DNA from: Allopusillimonas lactea
GTDB lineage: Bacteria; Pseudomonadota; Gammaproteobacteria; Burkholderiales; Burkholderiaceae_B
Length of the DNA stretch: 64,000 nt
Assembly: GCF_021653995.1 (NCBI RefSeq)
Contig: NZ_JAJJOZ010000003.1
Location: 248,001-312,000, forward strand
Reading direction: 5' to 3'
Shown piece after piece: positions 43,855 to 52,856 of the stretch (position 1 is its first letter; each line of letters begins with the position of its first letter). Under the pieces are notes generated by a model that saw nothing but the letters and a program-made list of their open reading frames with translations, was not told the origin of the DNA and did no database searches. The position numbers were made by a program, and so were the translations under genes.

Positions 43855-45444
43855 ATGACGATCAAGCTCATACGCGGCACCCTGATGGCAACGGCCCTGG
43901 CGGCCGCCGGCCTTGTCTGCAGCGGTATCGCGCAGGCGCGCGACCTCACCATCGCCCTGCGCTCGGAGCCCAGCTCCATGGATCCGCAGTTTCATTCGCT
44001 GACGCCCAATACGCAGTTGTCCGAAACCATGTTCGACCCGCTGGTGCGTACCGACAAGAACGCCAAGCCGGTGGCCTGCCTTGCTGAATCATGGACGGTG
44101 GACGGCAACGTCTGGACATTCAAGCTACGAAAGGATGTCAAGTTCTCGGACGGCACGCCGCTTACCGCTGAAGACGTATTGTTCACGTATGATCGTGTGC
44201 CCAAGGTACCCAATAGCCCTTCATCGTATGCGCTCTATCTCAGTACGGTGGAAAAGGTCGAAGCGCCCGATCCGCACACCGTGAAGATCACCACCAAAGG
44301 GCCTTCGCCGGTGTTGCTTGCCAATCTGTCGCTGGTGCCTATCATGTCGAAGAAAGCCGCATCCGGCCCTGCGCCGGAAGGCAAGACGACGGTCGAGCTT
44401 AATCGCGGCGATGGCCTGGTGGGCACGGGGCCTTATAAATTCGTTTCATGGAAGCGAGGCGCCGAGATTGTGCTGGACCGCAACCCCTATTATTGGGGCG
44501 ACAAGCCCGCCTGGGACAAAGTCACCTATCGGCCTATCACCAATTCCGCGGCCCGTGTGGCTGCATTGCTGGCGGGCGATGTAGACGTCATCGAAGATCC
44601 ACCCACCGATGACCTCTCGCGGCTGAAACAGGACAAGAATCTATACGTGCAGGAAACGCCATCGGTGCGTGTGATTTATATCGCGCTTAACCAGGGCAAT
44701 GAGCCGCCACCGGGCATGGAGGGCACTAATGGTAAAAACCCCATGACTGACAAGCGTGTGCGCGAGGCGTTGTCGTTGGCCATCGACCGCAAGGCGATTG
44801 TCGAGCGCATCATGAACGGGGTAGGCCAGCCGGCGGGCAATTTGCTTCCTTACCCCGCTTTCGGCACGTCCAAGGAGCACGAAAACGCGCCCGCGGCGGA
44901 TACGGCCAAGGCCAAGAAGCTGCTTGCCGATGCAGGGTATCCCAACGGATTCACGCTGTCGCTCGGTTCGCCGGATGGCCGCTATACCAACGACAAGCGC
45001 ATCGCCCAAGCGGTGGCGGCGATGTGGGCCCGTATCGGCGTGAAGACTAATGTCGAAACTATGGCGCCGCCGGTGTTCTTCAAGCAGCGCAATGCTTTTG
45101 CGTTTAGCACATACCTGGCGGGCTGGTCGGCCTCGTCGGGTGAAATGCTCAACCCGCTGACATCGCTTGTGGTCACCAAAACACCTGCCGAGGGGCTGGG
45201 CACCACCAACTGGAGCAAGTATTCCAATCCCGAAATGGACAAGCTTACGCTGGAGGCATCTCGAACACTGGATGACAACAAGCGTTCAGCACTGCTGCAG
45301 AAGGCGGGCAATATGGTGATGGACGACTATGGCATCCTGCCGCTGCAGTTCGAGCTGTCCGTCTGGGCCATGAAAAAGGATATCCGTTATGAAGGCCGGG
45401 TAGACCAGATGACGCTGGCCCAGGATATGACGTTGGTGAAGTAG
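43855..45444 (+). CDS. ABC transporter substrate-binding protein, peptide/opine family 5
   Basis: A 529-residue periplasmic receptor with a signal peptide ending near GIAQARD. SBP family 5 motifs are LAESWTVDGNVWTFKLRKDV and FSDGTPLTAEDVLFTYDRV. GLVGTGPYKFVSWKRGAEIV and VREALSLAIDRKAIVERIM follow. It delivers a ligand to the permeases at 45460-47342. Unlike classical DppA, the hydrolases downstream suggest an N-acyl or amide compound rather than free dipeptides. ATG 43855 follows an AAAGGAAGG site. Confidence 0.92.
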   Translation: MTIKLIRGTLMATALAAAGLVCSGIAQARDLTIALRSEPSSMDPQFHSLTPNTQLSETMFDPLVRTDKNAKPVACLAESWTVDGNVWTFKLRKDVKFSDGTPLTAEDVLFTYDRVPKVPNSPSSYALYLSTVEKVEAPDPHTVKITTKGPSPVLLANLSLVPIMSKKAASGPAPEGKTTVELNRGDGLVGTGPYKFVSWKRGAEIVLDRNPYYWGDKPAWDKVTYRPITNSAARVAALLAGDVDVIEDPPTDDLSRLKQDKNLYVQETPSVRVIYIALNQGNEPPPGMEGTNGKNPMTDKRVREALSLAIDRKAIVERIMNGVGQPAGNLLPYPAFGTSKEHENAPAADTAKAKKLLADAGYPNGFTLSLGSPDGRYTNDKRIAQAVAAMWARIGVKTNVETMAPPVFFKQRNAFAFSTYLAGWSASSGEMLNPLTSLVVTKTPAEGLGTTNWSKYSNPEMDKLTLEASRTLDDNKRSALLQKAGNMVMDDYGILPLQFELSVWAMKKDIRYEGRVDQMTLAQDMTLVK

Positions 45445-45459
45445 CGGAGCGCGCGGCCT

Positions 45460-46431
45460 GTGCTCTCCACGATTGTCCGGCGCCTGCTGCAGACGATACT
45501 TGTCGTGCTGGTGATGTCGGCGCTGGTGTTTGCCGGCTTGTATGTGATCGGCGACCCGGTGCTGATGCTCGCCAGCCCCGAGGCGACAGACGCCGAGCGC
45601 GAGGCGATCCGGCAATCGTTGGGGTTGAACCTGCCGCTGTGGCAACAGTACGGCATTTTCCTGGGCAAGGCGGTGCGCCTCGATTTCGGCAACAGCTTCC
45701 TGAATGGCGAGTCCGCTATGCGGCTGATCCTGGAGCGCATGCCCGCCACGCTTGAGCTGGCCACGCTTGCCATGCTGCTGTCGCTGCTGATCGGCGTGCC
45801 CCTGGGCATCTACGCCGGCCTGAGGCCTCGCAGCGTGGCCGCGCGCGGCATCATGACCGGGTCGGTGCTGGGGTTCTCGCTGCCCAACTTCTGGGTCGGG
45901 CTGATGCTCATCATGCTGTTTGCCGTCATGCTGGGCTGGCTGCCGGCGGGCGGGCGCGGGCCGGTAGAGCAGTTTGGCCCGATTGAACTGAGCGTTTTCA
46001 GTTGGGAGGGCCTCCAGAATTTGATCCTGCCCGCGAGCACCATCGCGGTGGCCAAGTGCGCGCTCATCATCCGCGTCACGCGTGCGGCGGCGCGCGAATG
46101 TCTGCCGCAGGATTACATCAAGTTCGCCCGCGCCAAAGGTCTGCGTGAGCGGCGTGTACTGGGTGTGCATCTGCTCAAGAACATCATGATTCCCATTGTG
46201 ACGATAGGCGGGCTGGAGTACGGCCAGGTCTTCGCGTTTGCAGTGGTGACGGAAACGATTTTTTCCTGGCCCGGTATGGGCAAGCTGCTGATCGATTCGA
46301 TCATCACGCTCGACCGGCCGGTGGTGGTCGCTTATTTGATGTTGACGGTTGTGTTCCTGGCGTTTCTCAATCTTGCCGTCGATATCGCATACACCATTCT
46401 GGATCCGCGCGTGCGGCTGGGAGGCGGGTGA
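45460..46431 (+). CDS. ABC transporter permease, DppB/OppB family
   Basis: A 323-residue inner-membrane permease with six hydrophobic helices. The EAA loop reads ARECLPQDYIKFARAKGLRE, followed by HLLKNIMIPIVT. The start is GTG 45460, 15 bp after the receptor stop. It pairs with the DppC-type permease that overlaps its stop by one base. Confidence 0.93.
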   Translation: MLSTIVRRLLQTILVVLVMSALVFAGLYVIGDPVLMLASPEATDAEREAIRQSLGLNLPLWQQYGIFLGKAVRLDFGNSFLNGESAMRLILERMPATLELATLAMLLSLLIGVPLGIYAGLRPRSVAARGIMTGSVLGFSLPNFWVGLMLIMLFAVMLGWLPAGGRGPVEQFGPIELSVFSWEGLQNLILPASTIAVAKCALIIRVTRAAARECLPQDYIKFARAKGLRERRVLGVHLLKNIMIPIVTIGGLEYGQVFAFAVVTETIFSWPGMGKLLIDSIITLDRPVVVAYLMLTVVFLAFLNLAVDIAYTILDPRVRLGGG

Positions 46432-47342
46432 TGGCAGCGTTGAGCGAAGACACCCACGTGCCGCCCCACGAAAGCCAGTGGCGCGTGTTCATGGCGCAGT
46501 TCGCAGCCAGCAAGTTGGCCATGTTCGGGCTGGTGCTGTTGGTGGTGTTCATGGTGCTGGCGTTGTTTGCGCCCTGGATCGCGCCCCAGAACCCCTACGA
46601 TATCGCTACCCTGGATATCTTCGATGCCAAGCAACCGCCGGGCAGCACAAATATGGATGGGAGCCTGACTTACTGGCTGGGCACCGACGGTCAGGCGCGC
46701 GATGTGTTGTCGGCCATACTGTATGGCTTGCGTATCAGCATGATGGTGGGCCTGCTGTCAGTGTCCGCTGCCTTCGTCATTGGTGCCATTGCGGGCCTGG
46801 TGTCGGCCTATTTCGGCGGGCGCATCGATGCGGTCATTATGCGCATCGTCGATATCCAGCTTTCCTTTCCGTCCATACTGGTGGCGCTGGTGCTGCTATC
46901 CATACTCGGCAAGGGGGTGGACAAGGTGATTTACGCGCTGATCGCCGTGCAGTGGGCGTATTTTGCCCGCGCAGCGCGCGGGGCCGCCATTGTGGAGCGC
47001 AACCGCGAATATGTTGAGGCCGCCCGCTGCATGTCGCTGCCATGGCACCGCATTCTGTGGCGCCATGTGTTTCCCAATTGCGTACCGCCGTTGATGGTGA
47101 TCGCCACCATTGACCTCGCCCATGCGATTGCGCTCGAAGCGACCTTATCGTTTCTAGGTGTCGGTGTGCCGGTTACGCAGCCATCGCTCGGCATGCTGAT
47201 TTCGAACGGCTTCGAGTTCATGATGTCGGGCGATTACTGGATATCCTTTTTTCCTGGCTTGGCGCTGGCGCTGGTGGTGATCGCTATCAACCTCGCGGGC
47301 GATCACCTGCGCGACATCCTGAACCCGCGCAACGAGGTATGA
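46431..47342 (+). CDS. ABC transporter permease, DppC/OppC family
   Basis: A 303-residue permease with the OppC N-terminal domain (helix VLLVVFMVLALFAPWIAP) and the motif WLGTDGQARDVLSAILYGLR. The EAA loop is NREYVEAARCMSLPWHRILW. It forms a heterodimer with the preceding permease. ATG 46431 shares a base with the stop of dppB-like gene; GTG 46428 is a less likely start. A 98-bp spacer separates it from the first ATPase gene. Confidence 0.93.
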   Translation: MAALSEDTHVPPHESQWRVFMAQFAASKLAMFGLVLLVVFMVLALFAPWIAPQNPYDIATLDIFDAKQPPGSTNMDGSLTYWLGTDGQARDVLSAILYGLRISMMVGLLSVSAAFVIGAIAGLVSAYFGGRIDAVIMRIVDIQLSFPSILVALVLLSILGKGVDKVIYALIAVQWAYFARAARGAAIVERNREYVEAARCMSLPWHRILWRHVFPNCVPPLMVIATIDLAHAIALEATLSFLGVGVPVTQPSLGMLISNGFEFMMSGDYWISFFPGLALALVVIAINLAGDHLRDILNPRNEV

Positions 47343-47440
47343 GGCCATGGTGACCAACGCCCCTACAACGTTTATTGCCAACGCTCCGCTGCGTGCAGCG
47401 CCTCGTGTCGGGCGCGGTGGCGACGCGGCGGAGGCCAGGC

Positions 47441-48541
47441 ATGGCGGCTGACCTTCTGCTCGACGTTCGAGGCCTGAAGACCTGGTTCCATACGCGCGAT
47501 GGTGTGGTCAAGGCTGTCGATGGCGTCGATCTGCAACTACGGCAGGGGGAGATATTGGGGCTGGTGGGCGAGTCGGGCTCCGGCAAGAGCATTACGGGCT
47601 TTTCGCTCATGCGGCTGGTTGATGCCCCTGGCCGCATCGAGGCGGCGCACATGCGTTTCAACGGCCATGATCTGCTCACACTGTCGGACGAACAGTACCG
47701 GCGGTTGCGCGGTGAAGAGATCGCGATGATTTTCCAGGATCCGATGATGACTCTGAACCCGACGCTGCGCGTGGACACGCAGATGATCGAGGCAGTGCGC
47801 GCGCATCATCGTGTATCGACCAAGGCGGCGCGGGCGCGTGCGGTCGAGGTGCTGGGCATGGTGGGCATCCCGTCGCCGGCGGAACGGCTATTGGTGTACC
47901 CGCACCATTTGTCGGGTGGCATGCGGCAGCGCGTGGCCATTGCAATTGCGCTGCTGAATCAGCCGCGGCTGATCATTGCCGACGAGCCCACCACTGCGCT
48001 GGATGTGACAATACAGGGCCAGATCCTGTACGAGGTGCAAAAGCTGTGCCGCGAGTCGGGTACGGCCCTGATCTGGATCACGCACGATCTTGCCATTGTA
48101 TCGGGGCTGGCCGACAGGCTGGCAGTAATGTATGCCGGGCGTATTGTCGAAACAGGCCTCACCGCTGAGATCGTTGGGGCGGCGCGCCATCCCTATACCC
48201 ATGGTTTGATCGCCTCGATTCCCTCGATCGAGACGCGTGGTCGTCCGCTGTTTCAGATCCCTGGCGCCACGCCGTCACTGCTGAACCTGCCGGCAGGCTG
48301 TCCGTTTCGCGCGCGATGTTATCGGGCGACGCCGCAGTGCGAGCAAACGCCGCAATTGACGCTGACCGCCAGCGATGTCTTAACCGACAGTGGGCGCGAC
48401 ACGGCTGCGGTGGTACGAGGGACGGGAGGACATGTCGCCACTGTTTTGCCGCGAGAGGCGAATCACGATAGTGGGCTGCAGGCCAGGGCGAAGCGGGATG
48501 GTCATTGGGTGCGCTGCTGGCACGAAGGGGTAAGGCAATGA
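47441..48541 (+). CDS. ABC transporter ATP-binding protein, DppD/OppD family
   Basis: A 366-residue ATPase. Walker A is VGESGSGKS, the signature LSGGMRQRVAIA, Walker B LIIADEPTTALD and the H-loop THDLAIVSGL. The C-terminal Oligo_HPY domain has the cysteine cluster GCPFRARC, then CEQ, likely an iron-sulfur site. The last 50 residues extend beyond the family norm and overlap the next gene's start by 4 bp. ATG 47441 is chosen because the conserved strand-one start follows it directly. Confidence 0.92.
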   Translation: MAADLLLDVRGLKTWFHTRDGVVKAVDGVDLQLRQGEILGLVGESGSGKSITGFSLMRLVDAPGRIEAAHMRFNGHDLLTLSDEQYRRLRGEEIAMIFQDPMMTLNPTLRVDTQMIEAVRAHHRVSTKAARARAVEVLGMVGIPSPAERLLVYPHHLSGGMRQRVAIAIALLNQPRLIIADEPTTALDVTIQGQILYEVQKLCRESGTALIWITHDLAIVSGLADRLAVMYAGRIVETGLTAEIVGAARHPYTHGLIASIPSIETRGRPLFQIPGATPSLLNLPAGCPFRARCYRATPQCEQTPQLTLTASDVLTDSGRDTAAVVRGTGGHVATVLPREANHDSGLQARAKRDGHWVRCWHEGVRQ

Positions 48542-49671
48542 GTCATGCTGTGTCGAACCGCGTTGTGTCGGTGGGCACCGACACGGGCGAATCAACGATC
48601 ACGCCCATCCTGAGCCTGCACGATGTGCGTCGCGATTATGAGCAGCCAGCCGACCTTGTCGCCCGGGTGGGTCGCATCTTGCACGGGGGCGGCGAAGCGC
48701 CGGTGGTGCGCGCGGTGGCAGGTGTGGATTTAGCGATCATGTCGGGCGAAGTGATTGGCATCGTGGGTGAGTCGGGATGCGGGAAATCCACGTTGGGCCG
48801 AATGCTCAGTGGCATTTTGCCGCCCACTGGCGGTGAGATCCGCTACAAGGGAACACCGCTGCCCGCGATGACCAACGCCGAGCGGCGGCGCTACGAACTG
48901 GATGTGCAGATGATCTTCCAGGATCCGTATTCATCGCTGAACCCCCGCATGCGGGTCATCGATATCATCGGCGAAGCGCCGGTCGTACACCGCATCGTGC
49001 CGCGTCGCGAGAAGGAGGCTTATGTAGCGCAGTTGATGCGCAAGGTAGGCCTGGACCCCGCCTATCGCTTCCGCTACCCGCATCAGTTTTCGGGCGGCCA
49101 GCGCCAGCGCATTGGCGTGGCGCGCGCCTTGGCGCTGAACCCGTCGGTGATTGTGTGCGATGAGGCGGTGGCTGCGCTGGATGTGTCCATCCAGGCCCAG
49201 GTGCTTAACTTGTTCATGTCACTGCGCGAAGAATACACGCTGGCTTACTTCTTCATCAGCCACAATCTGGGGGTCGTCAGCCATATCTCCGATCGTGTCG
49301 CTATCATGTATTTGGGGCGCATCGTTGAAATGGCCGATACCAGCACCATTTTCAACGCCGCGCACCACCCGTATACCCACGCGCTTCTCAAGGAGCTGCC
49401 TTCGTTGCGTACCGACAGGCGCCGATTCGACCCCATCAAGGGCGAATTGCCCTCGCCGCTGCACCCGCCGCCGGGCTGTCCGTTTCATCCACGCTGCCCG
49501 CATGCCATGCCGCGCTGCAAGGTGGAACGCCCCTTGCTGCGCGAAATTGGCGGCCCGTCGAGTCATGTCAGCGCCTGCCATTTGGATGACCGTGTTGTTT
49601 CATTGGATGCATTGGCCCAGGCCGGCGGCAAAGCAGCTTCCGCTGGCTACTTCGACGAGGTTCCATCATGA
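48538..49671 (+). CDS. ABC transporter ATP-binding protein, DppF/OppF family
   Basis: A 377-residue ATPase. Walker A is VGESGCGKSTLG, followed by MIFQDPYSSLNPRMRV, signature FSGGQRQRIGVARAL and a Walker B with VIVCDEAVAALD, where Ala replaces the usual Pro after Glu. C-terminal Cys motif GCPFHPRCPHAMPRC follows. It pairs with the DppD-type ATPase. Overlaps upstream (4 bp) and downstream (ATGA) show strong coupling with the neighbouring genes. Confidence 0.93.
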   Translation: MSHAVSNRVVSVGTDTGESTITPILSLHDVRRDYEQPADLVARVGRILHGGGEAPVVRAVAGVDLAIMSGEVIGIVGESGCGKSTLGRMLSGILPPTGGEIRYKGTPLPAMTNAERRRYELDVQMIFQDPYSSLNPRMRVIDIIGEAPVVHRIVPRREKEAYVAQLMRKVGLDPAYRFRYPHQFSGGQRQRIGVARALALNPSVIVCDEAVAALDVSIQAQVLNLFMSLREEYTLAYFFISHNLGVVSHISDRVAIMYLGRIVEMADTSTIFNAAHHPYTHALLKELPSLRTDRRRFDPIKGELPSPLHPPPGCPFHPRCPHAMPRCKVERPLLREIGGPSSHVSACHLDDRVVSLDALAQAGGKAASAGYFDEVPS

Positions 49672-50528
49672 AATTCGCAGACGATGAATTCGCGCCCTAT
49701 ACGCTCAGCTATCCTTCCCGAAGCACCATTCCGCTGGTGTGCGATTCGCCCCACAGCGGCACGCAGTATCCGGCGGATTTTCAGCCCGCGCTCGCTATGG
49801 CCCTGCTGCGCTCGGGGGAAGACACTTTTGTGGAGGAGTTGTGGCAGGCGGTGCCATCAGTGGGGGGCACACTGCTGGCGGCCAACTTTCCGCGCACGTA
49901 TATCGATCCGAACCGCGAGGTCGACGATATTGACCCGAATATGCTGGCCGAACCCTGGCCGATGCCGTTGCGCCCTACGGAAAAGTCGCGCATGGGGCAC
50001 GGCCTGCTGTGGAGTTCGGCGCGCAACGAGGCCATCTATGATCGCAAGCTATGGGTGGCCGAGATTGAGAACCGCATCGGCACCTATTACGCTCCTTACC
50101 ACGAGGCTCTGCGCCGCCAGCTCGATACCGCGCACGAGCGATTTGGCGTAGTGTGGCATCTCAACCTGCACTCGATGCCCTCAGACTCTTATGAACTGCT
50201 CGACATCGATACCGACAAGACACTGTCCGATTTCGTGCTGGGCGACCGCGACGGCACCACCTGCGACCCCACGCTGGTCGGTGTAATCGAGGATTTCCTG
50301 AAGAATCGCGGTTACTCAGTTGCGCGAAATGATCCCTTCAAGGGCGTGGCGTTGATCGCTCAGCTGGGCCGGCCGGCACACAATCGGCACAGCCTTCAGA
50401 TTGAGGTGAATCGCGCCCTGTACATGGATGAGGCCACTTACGAAAAATCAGAAAACTTCGAGAACCTGCAACGCGATATCTCGGAGCTGACCGTGCAGGT
50501 TGCGGACTTTGTGCGTTCAGTGATGTAG
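49668..50528 (+). CDS. N-formylglutamate amidohydrolase family protein
   Basis: A 286-residue zinc hydrolase with the start VCDSPHSGTQYPADF, DPNREVDDIDPNML, HGLLWSS, and a second metal-binding part VVWHLNLHSMPSD. ALIAQLGRPAHNRHSLQIEV closes the site. HutG-type enzymes hydrolyse N-formyl-L-glutamate to formate and glutamate. No hut genes lie nearby; instead it overlaps the importer ATPase (ATGA), so it probably hydrolyses the imported compound, which may differ from formylglutamate. Confidence 0.85.
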   Translation: MKFADDEFAPYTLSYPSRSTIPLVCDSPHSGTQYPADFQPALAMALLRSGEDTFVEELWQAVPSVGGTLLAANFPRTYIDPNREVDDIDPNMLAEPWPMPLRPTEKSRMGHGLLWSSARNEAIYDRKLWVAEIENRIGTYYAPYHEALRRQLDTAHERFGVVWHLNLHSMPSDSYELLDIDTDKTLSDFVLGDRDGTTCDPTLVGVIEDFLKNRGYSVARNDPFKGVALIAQLGRPAHNRHSLQIEVNRALYMDEATYEKSENFENLQRDISELTVQVADFVRSVM

Positions 50529-50542
50529 ACGGTGCACGCCGC

Positions 50543-51562
50543 TCAGGCTTCTTCCGCATCGATCAGGCTGTACAACGGCGCCTGCCCAGGGCGGTCGTAC
50601 ACCTGCCAGCGGATGTGGTCGGCCTCGATGTGGATGTCGGCCGTTGCCATGGTGTTTTCGTCATCGGGATCGTTGGGTGCGTTGCGGTAGATGGGTAGCT
50701 CGGCATCGCCCTGGTCTGCCAATATGGCCAGCGGGTTGATGTCTGCCGAGGCCGCCAGCAGGGCCTCGCCGCGCGCCTGCCTGTGCGCCGACGAATCAGT
50801 GATGACCTGTGGCAGGTCGCGGATGCTTGCATGAATGATGTGATTGGCATGCAGCGCAGGCTGCTGGATATCGACGACTGACACGCCCCGTGCCGTGAAC
50901 TCGACACTGTACAGCGCGGTACGACCGCGCTGGGCCAGGCTGAGATGGAAGCCGCCCGCGCGTGGTGCATCGTTGAGCAGCGCAGCTGCTTCTTCGAGCG
51001 TAGCCAGATTGAGTATGGCACGTGTGAGTACCATCCGTGGCACGCCGGCACTTACCTGCCGTGCGCGAAGGTTGTTGACCGTCATGGCCAGCCCGCTGCG
51101 CGTGACAGCGAAGGTATGGCCGGGGATGGACGCCGGGTAGACGAAGGAGGCGAAATTTGCGCCGTTGTCGGGCGCCACAATGGCCAAGCCGCAGTGGTTG
51201 CGAAAGCGCGGGTCACCGTCTTCGTTGTGCGCAATGCGCGGGCCGTTGGCCGACGGCAATTGCACCGTTGTACAGCCATCGGGTGACATCGCCCAGATGT
51301 CGCCGCGGCAATTCCATAGGAATACATCGTCGGCATCGAGTTTCAGGCCATCGGCCAAGCCCTGCAGTTCTTCGTGAATGCGTGGAAAACGCTGTTGCAC
51401 CAGTTTGCGCATGGTGCGGGCCGCATCACTGCCGCGCCACTGCATGACGCTGGCCCAGGACGGTGAGGTGACCAGGTATTCGTGTGCGATCGGGGCGCCG
51501 AATTCGCCCAGCGCCTTGCCAATGCTGTAGGGGCTGCCCGAGAGATGAAGGAGAGAGAGCAT
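50543..51562 (-). CDS. C45-family autoproteolytic acyltransferase/hydrolase
   Basis: A 339-residue Ntn-hydrolase of the isopenicillin N acyltransferase (IAT/AAT) group. The autocleavage junction is SPDGCTT, with nucleophile C97 at the start of the beta part; the first 96 residues form the alpha part. IAHNEDGDPRF and GHTFAVTRSGLAMTVNNLRA match the family. It should cleave or transfer acyl groups on amides. No signal peptide is seen. It is convergent with the N-formylglutamate amidohydrolase gene and downstream of rpiR. Confidence 0.85.
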   Translation of the reverse strand: MLSLLHLSGSPYSIGKALGEFGAPIAHEYLVTSPSWASVMQWRGSDAARTMRKLVQQRFPRIHEELQGLADGLKLDADDVFLWNCRGDIWAMSPDGCTTVQLPSANGPRIAHNEDGDPRFRNHCGLAIVAPDNGANFASFVYPASIPGHTFAVTRSGLAMTVNNLRARQVSAGVPRMVLTRAILNLATLEEAAALLNDAPRAGGFHLSLAQRGRTALYSVEFTARGVSVVDIQQPALHANHIIHASIRDLPQVITDSSAHRQARGEALLAASADINPLAILADQGDAELPIYRNAPNDPDDENTMATADIHIEADHIRWQVYDRPGQAPLYSLIDAEEA

Positions 51563-51660
51563 AATGCGTGATTCAGTGGTGACGCAAAGGCCGGTCTTCT
51601 ATTGTGCGGCTTTTTATGCCGGATGGGAAACCGAAATATCCCCTAGACATGATTGCAGCC

Positions 51661-51689
51661 CATAACGGCAGCCCATGACTGCCGTTATG
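51661..51689. terminator. 11-bp hairpin overlapping the rpiR stop
   Basis: CATAACGGCAG and CTGCCGTTATG form a perfect stem with a 7-base loop. It spans the rpiR stop codon at 51685-51687. No T-run follows on either strand. It may stabilise or end the rpiR transcript before the C45 gene. Confidence 0.5.
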
Positions 51690-52584
51690 GCGCCAGATAG
51701 GCGCCGGTTTCGTGAAGCTCCGCTTCCGCGCGCTGCAGGCCTTGCACAGCGGCCGGGCCCGCACGGGCCAGCAGGTGTTCGATCAGGATCTCCACCAGTG
51801 CCAGCGCCGGTGCGCTGGACGGGAAGAACGATGAAGTTTCAGTGGAAAACACCAGTACACAATCGGCGTCCAGCGCAATTGGTGCTACAAGGCTGTCGCA
51901 GATCGCCAGTACGCGGGCGTCGGCTTTGCGGGCCGCTTGCACCACCCTCAGCGATTCGCGGGAGTAAGGTGCAAACCCGATCACGGCGACCGCGTCGGCC
52001 TTGCTAACGGCGCGCAGTTCCATTTCCAGTGTGCCCGCATCGCCGCGCAGCAAGGAAACCGTGGGCCGGAACAACCGGTACAGGTATTGGAAGGTGAAGG
52101 CAGGTGCGAACGATGCCCGGAAGCCGGCGATATGCACGTGCCGCGCCTGCGCAAGCAAGCCCACGGCTTCGGCCATGCGGCCGTCGTTCAGGTGTTCGAG
52201 CAGGCGCAGATTGTCGGCCTGCATGGCCACTGACCGCGCCAGCGCGTCAGGCGCGCTGGGCTGGCGGACGAGCTTGCGCGCTTGCGCGGCATAGCGCTTA
52301 GGAATGGCCTGAAGTGATTGTACGTAGACGCGTTTGAGCCCGTCCCACCCCTCATACCCCAAGGACTGCGCCAATCGTACCAGTGTGGCCGGCTGCACGC
52401 CGGCCTGCGTGGCGATCTTGCGCATTGATGCAAGCGGTATTTCGGCCGGGAAATCCAGCAGATAGCGTGCGCTCACCTGAAACTGGGGTGTCATGGCCGA
52501 AAACTCGCGCTGCAGCCGTGCGGTCAGTGCCTGCAGGGTGCGCGGCGCCGTGTCGGGTGATGAGGGCGAATTCATATCATGCAT
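51685..52584 (-). CDS. MurR/RpiR-family transcriptional regulator
   Basis: A 299-residue regulator. The N-terminal HTH_6 domain (about residues 17-95) contains VSARYLLDFPAEIPLASMRK and QPATLVRLAQSLGYEGWDGL. A C-terminal SIS domain (about 125-270) has HIAGFRASFAPAFTFQYLYR and AVIGFAPYSRESLRVVQAAR. SIS domains usually bind phosphosugars, but RpiR proteins also control amino-acid and aminotransferase genes. It is divergent from the class III aminotransferase gene, which it probably regulates. Start could also be ATG 52575. Confidence 0.88.
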   Translation of the reverse strand: MHDMNSPSSPDTAPRTLQALTARLQREFSAMTPQFQVSARYLLDFPAEIPLASMRKIATQAGVQPATLVRLAQSLGYEGWDGLKRVYVQSLQAIPKRYAAQARKLVRQPSAPDALARSVAMQADNLRLLEHLNDGRMAEAVGLLAQARHVHIAGFRASFAPAFTFQYLYRLFRPTVSLLRGDAGTLEMELRAVSKADAVAVIGFAPYSRESLRVVQAARKADARVLAICDSLVAPIALDADCVLVFSTETSSFFPSSAPALALVEILIEHLLARAGPAAVQGLQRAEAELHETGAYLAP

Positions 52585-52803
52585 CGCGTTCTTGAGGTGG
52601 GGGTCATCAGCGTGTGCGGGTGGCGTGTCGGTATCGCGTTTCTATAAGGCATGTCTATATGCCGTGTCTGCATGGCGTGTAGTGCTCGCCGGTTCTTATT
52701 ATCACCGCGCACGTTCCAGGTTGGCGGCCTTGCCCGGCCTGCGCTGCGCGCGTAGCCCCGAGTGTTGCATAAACCACAGCGGCGGCCGCCGGCCGATTGA
52801 TTT

Positions 52804-52842
52804 ATTTGTTGAGAAGTATATTATGAATGGAACATTTGTTGA
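52804..52842 (+). promoter_or_regulatory. direct repeats, candidate RpiR operator
   Basis: ATTTGTTGA occurs at 52804-52812 and 52834-52842, 30 bases apart (about three helical turns). This is in an AT-rich stretch directly before the aminotransferase gene and divergent from rpiR. A shared regulator site is inferred. Confidence 0.4.
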
Positions 52843-52856
52843 ATAGGCGGGCAGCC

